Part shown: positions 58,286-64,000 of the stretch, in pieces
Layout of the letters: every line of letters starts with the position of its first letter
Position numbering within the stretch: position 1 is the first letter of the stretch
Source of the DNA: JBBSNV01 sp964458605
GTDB taxonomy: Bacteria > Pseudomonadota > Alphaproteobacteria > Reyranellales > JAQSWP01
NCBI GenBank assembly: GCA_964458605.1
Contig: CAYWLS010000015.1
Location: 1 to 64,000 of the forward strand
DNA: 64,000 nucleotides
Reading direction: 5' to 3'
Translations under genes and position numbers: made by a program
Notes under the pieces: generated by a model
What the model was told of the DNA's origin: nothing
The model's database searches: none
What the model saw: the letters and a program-made list of their open reading frames with translations, nothing else

Positions 58286-58753
58286 TCACTTCCTGAACGG
58301 GTCCCGGGTGGTATAGGCGCGGTGGCATTCGCCACAGGTCTTGCCGAGGTCGCGAAGCTGGTCCGCCAGTGCGTCGCGTTTTCCGTCCTTGGCCAGCGCG
58401 GCCATCTTCAGCGCCGCATCGGTGGCGCGCTGGTTCGCCGCGTCGAAGCCGGCGCGGTCGCTCCAGATCGCCGGCGCCGCCAGCGTGTCGGGATCCTTGT
58501 CGGAACCCGGCGGGAACATACCGGCGAAGGCCTTGTCCAGTTCGGCCATCTTGTTCGCCTGGTCGGCGATCTCGTTGAGGTCGCCGTTTTCCTTTACCAG
58601 CTTGCTGACTTGCCGGCCGGCGGCGCTCATCGCCTTGCGGTTGTCCTGACGCGCCTTGACGATATCGCTCTGCGCCTGCGCGACCGCGACCAACCCGCCG
58701 ATCAGCGATACGGCAATGGCGCCGGCGACAACGCTTTTCACTACTCCCAACAT
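58286..58753 (-). CDS. Cytochrome c' (c556 type)
   Basis: 155 residues with a Sec signal (AVAQAQ) and the single heme site CGECH close to the C-terminus (KTCGECHRAYTTRD), the layout of the four-helix cytochrome c'/c556 family. A Met-containing first helix (RKAMSAAGRQV) could supply the sixth ligand. Roles in the family include electron transfer and NO binding. It is convergent with cytochrome b561, a pairing seen in several proteobacteria. Confidence 0.92.
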   Translation of the reverse strand: MLGVVKSVVAGAIAVSLIGGLVAVAQAQSDIVKARQDNRKAMSAAGRQVSKLVKENGDLNEIADQANKMAELDKAFAGMFPPGSDKDPDTLAAPAIWSDRAGFDAANQRATDAALKMAALAKDGKRDALADQLRDLGKTCGECHRAYTTRDPFRK

Positions 58754-58989
58754 CTTCCCTCCTGCTGCATTTCCACGCTCAGCCTATTGCATCACGACGA
58801 CCGAAGAACACCGTCGGCGCGGCCGTATTCCGTCACGTTGGCGTGAAATCGGGCTCACAGTGCTGGCCCGCGGCCCGGATCGCTTCCGCCCTGCGGTTTG
58901 GGGCCGGCGCGGCGGCCTTGATCGGCTCCGGCCCAACCCCTAGTCTCGATTTTCGCGATAGCAAAATGGCGCTCAAGGCGGAAGGGATC

Positions 58990-59841
58990 ATGTCGACCAA
59001 ATTCACGGGTACGGACAAATACATTGCGGGCGAAGACCTTAGAGTGGCTGTCAACGCCGCTATCGCGCTGCAGCGGCCGCTGCTGATCAAGGGCGAACCG
59101 GGCACCGGCAAGACCATCCTGGCTCATGAGGTCGCCAAGGCGATCGGCGCGCCGCTGATCGAGTGGCACATCAAGTCCACGACCAAGGCCCAGCAGGGTC
59201 TTTACGAATACGACGCGGTCTCGCGCCTGCGCGATTCGCAGCTGGGCGACGACCGGGTGCACGACATCCGGAACTACATCAAGCGCGGCAAGCTGTGGGA
59301 CGCCTTCACCGCCGCCGAACGGCCGGTGCTGCTGATCGACGAGATCGACAAGGCCGATATCGAATTCCCCAACGACCTGCTGCTCGAACTCGACCGCATG
59401 GAGTTCTACGTCTACGAGACGCAGGAAGTGGTCAAGGCCGAGCAGCGCCCGGTGGTGATCATCACCTCCAACAACGAGAAGGAGCTGCCCGACGCCTTTC
59501 TGCGCCGCTGCTTCTTCCACTATATCCGCTTCCCCGACCGCGAGACGATGACCGAGATCGTCGACGTGCACTTCAAGGACATCCAGCGCAACCTGGTGCG
59601 CGAGGCGCTCAACGTGTTCTACGACATCCGCGAGGTGCCGGGCCTGAAGAAGAAGCCCTCGACCTCCGAGCTGCTCGACTGGCTGAAGCTGCTGATGGTC
59701 GAGGACATCCCGGCCGACGCGCTGCGGTCGAAGGATTCCAGCAAGCTGATCCCGCCGCTGCACGGGGCGCTGCTGAAGAACGAGCAGGACGTGCACCTGT
59801 TCGAGCGCCTGGCCTTCATGGCGCGGCGGGAGAAGAGCTAG
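58990..59841 (+). CDS. MoxR-family AAA+ ATPase
   Basis: 283 residues from the ATG at 58990, with GAAGGGA upstream (an ATG at 58966 would add eight). Walker A LLIKGEPGTGKTILAHEVA, Walker B PVLLIDEIDKADIEFPNDLL, sensor-1 VVIITSNNEKELPDAFLRRC and the arginine finger RRC are intact. MoxR ATPases act as chaperones that mature metal or complex proteins together with a VWA partner, here the next gene. The client is not indicated. Confidence 0.93.
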   Translation: MSTKFTGTDKYIAGEDLRVAVNAAIALQRPLLIKGEPGTGKTILAHEVAKAIGAPLIEWHIKSTTKAQQGLYEYDAVSRLRDSQLGDDRVHDIRNYIKRGKLWDAFTAAERPVLLIDEIDKADIEFPNDLLLELDRMEFYVYETQEVVKAEQRPVVIITSNNEKELPDAFLRRCFFHYIRFPDRETMTEIVDVHFKDIQRNLVREALNVFYDIREVPGLKKKPSTSELLDWLKLLMVEDIPADALRSKDSSKLIPPLHGALLKNEQDVHLFERLAFMARREKS

Positions 59842-59868
59842 GCTCCGCGGATCCCAGGAGAGCGGCCC

Positions 59869-61047
59869 ATGTTCATCGATTTCTTCCTGAAGCTGCGCGA
59901 CGCCAAGGTGCCGGTGTCGATCAAGGAATACCTTGCGCTTATGGAGGCGATGGACAAGGGCGTCGCCGCTTATTCGGTCGATGACTTCTACTTCCTGTCC
60001 CGTGCCGTGCTGGTCAAGGACGAGCGCAACATCGACAAGTTCGACAAGGTGTTCGGCCACGTCTTCAAGGGGCTCGACTACGTGTCCGAGGGCGGCACGG
60101 CGGAGATTCCCGAGGACTGGCTGAAAGCCATGGCCGAGAAGTTCCTGACCGAGGAGGAGAAGGCGCAGATCGAGGCGCTGGGCGGCTGGGAAAAGCTGAT
60201 GGAGACGCTGAAGCAGCGCCTGGAGGAGCAGAAGAAGCGCCACGAGGGCGGCAGCAAGTGGATCGGCACGGCCGGCACCTCGCCGTTCGGCGCCTATGGC
60301 TACAACCCCGAAGGCGTGCGCATCGGTCAGGACAAGAACCGCGAGGGCCGCGCCGTCAAGGTGTGGGACAAGCGCGAATACAAGAACCTCGACGACACTG
60401 TCGAGCTGGGCACGCGCAACATCAAGGTGGCGCTGCGCCGGCTGCGGCGCTTCGCGCGCGAGGGTGCCGAGATCGAGCTCGACCTGCCCGACACCATCCG
60501 CAGCACCGCCAACAACGCGGGCTATTTGGACATCAAGATGGTCCCGGAGCGCCACAACAAGATCAAGCTCTTGATCCTGTTCGACATCGGCGGCTCGATG
60601 GACGCCCATATCCGGGTCTGCGAGGAGCTGTTCTCCGCCGCCCGCACCGAGTTCAAGCACCTCGAGTTCTTCTATTTCCACAACTGCCTGTACGAGAAGG
60701 TGTGGAAGGACAACCGCCGCCGCCATGTCGATTTCATCCCGACCTGGCAGCTCATGCACACCTATGCCGCGGACTACAAGGTGATCTTCGTCGGCGACGG
60801 CTCGATGAGCCCCTACGAGATCGTCTATCCCGGCGGCAGCGTCGAGCACTGGAACGAGGAGGCGGGCCAGGTCTGGATGCAGCGCATGACCGATCTGTAC
60901 CAGAAGGCGATCTGGCTCAACCCGGTGCCGGAGCGGCACTGGGCCTACACGCCCTCGATCCAGTTGCTGAAGCAGCTCATGTCCGAGCGCATGTTCCCGC
61001 TCACGCTGGAGGGGCTGGACAAGGGCATGCGCGAGTTGAATCGGTAG
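59869..61047 (+). CDS. VWA-domain protein, CoxE-like partner of MoxR
   Basis: 392 residues, 27 bases after the MoxR gene. An N-terminal helical part contains a charged coiled coil (about 75-125). The VWA fold covers about 225-370 with KLLILFDIGGSMDAHIRVCE: the MIDAS reads DxGGS, with the first Ser replaced by Gly, a form common in this subgroup. Later MIDAS residues are in FVGDGSMSPYEI. It is a predicted metal-dependent adaptor for the MoxR chaperone. Confidence 0.9.
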   Translation: MFIDFFLKLRDAKVPVSIKEYLALMEAMDKGVAAYSVDDFYFLSRAVLVKDERNIDKFDKVFGHVFKGLDYVSEGGTAEIPEDWLKAMAEKFLTEEEKAQIEALGGWEKLMETLKQRLEEQKKRHEGGSKWIGTAGTSPFGAYGYNPEGVRIGQDKNREGRAVKVWDKREYKNLDDTVELGTRNIKVALRRLRRFAREGAEIELDLPDTIRSTANNAGYLDIKMVPERHNKIKLLILFDIGGSMDAHIRVCEELFSAARTEFKHLEFFYFHNCLYEKVWKDNRRRHVDFIPTWQLMHTYAADYKVIFVGDGSMSPYEIVYPGGSVEHWNEEAGQVWMQRMTDLYQKAIWLNPVPERHWAYTPSIQLLKQLMSERMFPLTLEGLDKGMRELNR

Positions 61048-61222
61048 ACAGATAAAAAATCGTCGCCCCGGCCAAGCGCTCATTCGCCGCGCAGGGTTGG
61101 TGTGGCGGCTGCGCACAAATTAACATGAGCGCGCGAGCCGGGGCCTATTTCTCAGCGAATGGCGGCCGTGCTGTGGATCGACATGGCCCCGGATAGCGCT
61201 TCGCGCTTCCGGGGTGACGATC

Positions 61223-61978
61223 TTACCCCCTTCCGACAAACGGCATCTTGGTCGCCATCACGGTGAGGAACAGTACGTTGGCGTCCGGCGGCAGGCTCTG
61301 CATGTAGAGCACCGCATCGGCCACCGCCTTGACATCCATGGTCGGCTCGATCGCGATCTGGCCGTTGGCCTGGGGGATGCCCGCGCGCATGCGCTCGGTC
61401 ATGTCGGTGGCGGCGTTGCCGATATCGATCTGGCCGCAGGCGATGTCGTATTTGCGTCCGTCCAGCGCGCAGGACCGGGTCAGGCCGGTGATGGCGTGCT
61501 TGGTCGCGGTATAGGGCGCGGAATTGGGCCGCGGCGCGTGGGCGCTGATCGAGCCGTTGTTGATGATGCGCCCGCCGCGCGGCTCCTGCGCCTTCATCAG
61601 GCGGAACGCTTCCTGGGTGCACAGGAAGGCGCCGGTCAGATTGGCGTCGACCACTGCTTTCCACTGCGCGTAGCTGAGGTCTTCCAGCGGCACCGCCGGC
61701 GCGCCCATGCCGGCGTTGTTGAACAGCAGGTCGAGCCGGCCGAACCGGGCCTTGGTCTGGGCGAACAGCGCCGCCACCGATTGCGGATCGCCGACATCGG
61801 TCGGCACCGCCAGCAGCCGGCCGGCCTCCGCCGCACCCGCTTCGGCGATCGCGGCCTCGAGCGGCGCGCGCCGCCGCCCGGCCAGCGCCACGCTATAGCC
61901 TTCCTTGAGCAGCGCCAGCGACACGGCCTTGCCGATGCCGGTGCCCGCGCCGGTGACGATGGCGACCTTGCCCGTCAT
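61223..61978 (-). CDS. Short-chain dehydrogenase/reductase
   Basis: 251 residues. The NAD(P)-binding motif is VAIVTGAGTGIGKAV, followed by NNAG (LLFNNAGMG), catalytic Ser in INNGSISAH, and YTATK (Tyr-x3-Lys). A basic pair after the second strand (AGRRRAPLE) suggests NADP preference. Substrate unknown. The start overlaps the stop of the DUF72 gene by four bases (ATGA). Confidence 0.93.
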   Translation of the reverse strand: MTGKVAIVTGAGTGIGKAVSLALLKEGYSVALAGRRRAPLEAAIAEAGAAEAGRLLAVPTDVGDPQSVAALFAQTKARFGRLDLLFNNAGMGAPAVPLEDLSYAQWKAVVDANLTGAFLCTQEAFRLMKAQEPRGGRIINNGSISAHAPRPNSAPYTATKHAITGLTRSCALDGRKYDIACGQIDIGNAATDMTERMRAGIPQANGQIAIEPTMDVKAVADAVLYMQSLPPDANVLFLTVMATKMPFVGRG

Positions 61979-62871
61979 GTTTCCCCCTGTGCTGTGGCCA
62001 GGCGCCCGATCAGCGCCAGGGCATCCTTCGGTGCCCGAACCTTAGCGTCGTTGTCGAAATAGAGGAACACGTCGCGGCCGCCCTGGCGCGGCTTCTGGCG
62101 GGCACCGATGCGCCGGGCGCCGATGGCATTGCGGGCCGGATCCTGGCCGCGCGCCCAGCCCCGCACCAGCCGCGCCCATTCGTCGAGCGCCTTGGGGCCG
62201 TAGCCGGAGGTGTAGAGCTTGTGCGAGCCGTGCAGGCGGCCATAGACGAAATCGGCCGTCAGATCCACGACCAGCGGCCATTCGACCGAATCGGCCACCA
62301 CCAGCGCCGTGTTGTAGCGCCGCAGCAGGGCCAGGAATTCCTCGGTGAGGAAGCTGTCGTGGCGGATCTCGACGGCGTGGCGCAGCGCATGGTTGGCGTC
62401 GACCTGCAGCCAGTCGCGGCCGTCCATGCGTTCGTCGTGCCGGCGCGCCAAAGCTCGCGCCTGCTTCATGTCGCGCGGCAGCAGGCGCAGGAAATCCTCG
62501 AACACGGCGGCGTCGAATTCGAACCGCGCCGGAAACTGCCACAGCAGCGGACCCAGCTTGGGGCCCAGCCGCAGCACGCCGCTGGCCAGGAAATTGGCCA
62601 GCGCGGTCTCGACGTTGCGCAGCTTCAGCATGTGGGTGATGAAGCGCGAGCCCTTGACCGCGAACACGAAATCCGCCGGCGTCTGGTCGCGCCAGCGGCC
62701 GAAGCTCTCCGGGCGCTGCAGGCTGTAATGCGTGCCGTTGATCTCGATCGAGCCGAAGCGTTGCGCGGCGTAGTCCAGCTCGCGCTTGTGCGGCAGGTCG
62801 TCGGGATAGAACACGCCGCGCCAGCGCGCATAGGTCCAGCCCGACAGCCCGATGCGGATTGTGCCGGCCAT
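61975..62871 (-). CDS. DUF72 (YecE-like) TIM-barrel protein
   Basis: 298 residues with the DUF72 pattern: IRIGLSGWTYARWRGVFYP, FGSIEINGTHYSLQRPESF, FVFAVKGSRFITHML, GPLLWQFPARFEFD, AVEIRHDSF and the late FVYGRLHGSHKLYTSGYG. The family has a TIM-barrel fold related to xylose-isomerase-like enzymes; no activity is established. It sits between the ligase and SDR genes in one minus-strand operon. Confidence 0.92.
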   Translation of the reverse strand: MAGTIRIGLSGWTYARWRGVFYPDDLPHKRELDYAAQRFGSIEINGTHYSLQRPESFGRWRDQTPADFVFAVKGSRFITHMLKLRNVETALANFLASGVLRLGPKLGPLLWQFPARFEFDAAVFEDFLRLLPRDMKQARALARRHDERMDGRDWLQVDANHALRHAVEIRHDSFLTEEFLALLRRYNTALVVADSVEWPLVVDLTADFVYGRLHGSHKLYTSGYGPKALDEWARLVRGWARGQDPARNAIGARRIGARQKPRQGGRDVFLYFDNDAKVRAPKDALALIGRLATAQGET

Positions 62872-62907
62872 GTCCCTCCAACGGCAGCGCCGTCGGCGGC
62901 GTTCCGG

Positions 62908-64000
62908 TCAGCCGGCCAGCCGTTTGCGCAGCTCCGGCTTCAGCACCTTGCCGGTGGCGTTGCGCGGCAGCGCGTCGAGGAAATGCACCGCCACCGGTAT
63001 CTTGTAGGCCGCCAGCAGCGGCCGGCAGAAATCCTGCACCGCGGCGGCATCGGTCGGCGCGTCCGGCTTGGCGACCACGAAGGCGCACACTTCCTCGCCC
63101 AGGATCGGGCTGGGCTGGCCCACCACCGCCACTTCAGCCAGGGCAGGGTGGCCGGCCAGCACCTGCTCTACCTCGTTGGAATAGATGTTCTGGCCGCCGC
63201 GGATGATCATGTCCTTCTTGCGATCGACCAGGAACAGGAAGCCGTCGCGATCGAGATAGCCCAGATCGCCGGTGTGCAGCCAGCCGCCCTTGAGCGTCTC
63301 GGCGCTGGCCTCGGGCCGGTTGAGATAGCCGGTCATCACCGAGGGGCTGCGTCCGACCAGCTCGCCCACCGTGTCGGCCGGCACCGGCCGGTCCTGGTCG
63401 TCGAAGATCGCGATGTCGGTGGCGGGCAGCGGGATGCCGACCGAGCCGATCTTGGCCAGGGCCAGGCTGCCGGGCAGGGTGACCAGGGTGCCGCAGGATT
63501 CGGTCTGGCCCATGCCGTGCAGCAGGGCGGCGTTGGGGAACAGCGCCTGCACCTCGCCCAGCTTCTCCATCGGCATCGGCGCGGCGCCGAACTGCACCAC
63601 CCGCACGCCGGGCAAGGTCAGGCCCATCTCCCGCGCGCGCTGCGCCATGATCAGCAGGATCGACGGCACGCCGAAGAACGAGGTCACCTTGTGCCGCTCG
63701 ATCAGCTCGAACACTTCGGCTGGCTTGAAGCTGGCGATGATCAAGGTGCCGCCGCCATGCAGTACCGGGAAGAACAGGGTGTGGGCGGCGATGTGGAACA
63801 GCGGCGTCACCGCCAGCGACACGAAGTCCCGCGCCGGGAACTGCCAGGCATAGGGCGCCTGCAGGCAGCCGGCGATGAAAGTGCGATGGCTGTGCACCAC
63901 GCCCTTGGGCATGCCCGTGGTGCCGGAGGTGTAATAGACCGCGGCCGGCCGGTCGAGGCAGGGCGGCGTCGCGGGCCGCCGGCAGGTCAGGCCGGCCGGC
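62908..64000 (-). CDS. AMP-dependent acyl-CoA synthetase/ligase, N-terminal part beyond window
   Basis: ANL-superfamily ligase activating a carboxylic acid with ATP and CoA. The frame is open to the right window edge, upstream of the internal Met at 63912. Visible motifs are YYTSGTTGMPKGVVHSH (P-loop, A3), HGMGQTE (A5), WLHTGDLGYLDRDGFLFLVD (A7), RKKDMIIRGGQNIYSNEVE (A8) and the C-terminal LPRNATGKVLKPELRK lysine (A10). About 364 residues are present; roughly 150-180 N-terminal residues are missing. The acyl substrate cannot be deduced. Confidence 0.93.
   Translation of the reverse strand, partial: PAGLTCRRPATPPCLDRPAAVYYTSGTTGMPKGVVHSHRTFIAGCLQAPYAWQFPARDFVSLAVTPLFHIAAHTLFFPVLHGGGTLIIASFKPAEVFELIERHKVTSFFGVPSILLIMAQRAREMGLTLPGVRVVQFGAAPMPMEKLGEVQALFPNAALLHGMGQTESCGTLVTLPGSLALAKIGSVGIPLPATDIAIFDDQDRPVPADTVGELVGRSPSVMTGYLNRPEASAETLKGGWLHTGDLGYLDRDGFLFLVDRKKDMIIRGGQNIYSNEVEQVLAGHPALAEVAVVGQPSPILGEEVCAFVVAKPDAPTDAAAVQDFCRPLLAAYKIPVAVHFLDALPRNATGKVLKPELRKRLAG

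Noticed and set aside
61065..61144. GCCCCGGC...GCCGGGGC arms after the VWA gene as a terminator
   Set aside because: The arms are separated by 64 bases and no T-run follows; it does not resemble an intrinsic terminator.
1..64000. tRNA or rRNA genes
   Set aside because: None recognised by reading; no 3' CCA-type cloverleaf or rRNA core sequence was noticed. A tRNAscan-type run could overturn this.

Overview
The window is a GC-rich (visibly well above 60%) bacterial chromosome segment. Gene content and order point to an alphaproteobacterium, probably of the Rhodospirillales type: hrcA divergent from rph, a RegB/RegA (ActS/ActR) redox two-component pair, a cobalamin cluster in the order cobS-cobC-cobU, a PqqD/HprK-like pair beside exopolysaccharide genes, and palindromic intergenic repeats of the CCTCTCCC...GGGAGAGG and TAGAGCGGAT types. 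Species was not determined. Both ends cut genes: dnaK on the left, an acyl-CoA ligase on the right.

Layout. 1-7.5 kb: dnaK, an exported protein, a beta-CASP metallo-beta-lactamase, a type-2 thymidine/AMP phosphorylase and an amidohydrolase, separated by REP-like palindrome blocks. 7.5-17 kb: a patchwork of accessory genes around grpE-hrcA. It holds a Fic AMP-transferase, an orphan phage-type replication module (DnaB plus a DnaT-like protein), a hipBA toxin-antitoxin pair and a darTG DNA-ADP-ribosylation pair. The darTG pair sits between hrcA and rph and is bounded by perfect 89-bp direct repeats that carry the hrcA promoter. 17-26 kb: housekeeping genes (rph, yraN, rsmI, an LpoA-like lipoprotein, hemW, rdgB, a SirB1-like protein, gshB, an ankyrin protein). 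26-31 kb: a SYLF protein and cobalamin nucleotide-loop assembly (cobU, cobC-like, cobS, cobT).

31-43 kb: a secreted RTX calcium-binding protein, a small broken ORF with 36-bp repeats, regB-regA, an HprK-like/PqqD-like/MFS operon, and a type I secretion HlyD-HlyB pair that is the likely exporter of the RTX protein. 43-55 kb: an exopolysaccharide/envelope region. It has an exported protein, an outer-membrane barrel, a Wza-type export lipoprotein, a Wzc/ExoP-type tyrosine kinase, an O-antigen ligase/polymerase, a nucleotidyltransferase of the type that travels with HprK/PqqD proteins, gmhA-hldE for ADP-heptose, and a 70-residue Tat-signal peptide. 55-64 kb: an S24-like repressor without the catalytic serine, a Sel1-repeat protein, cytochrome b561 and cytochrome c', a MoxR/VWA pair, an SDR, a DUF72 protein and the ligase fragment.

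The most notable signals are the repeat-bounded darTG cassette that has captured a copy of the hrcA promoter, the HprK-PqqD-nucleotidyltransferase-Tat-peptide gene set, a 70-bp frame-shifting repeat arrangement after the RTX gene, and short in-frame repeat expansions in several conserved enzymes.
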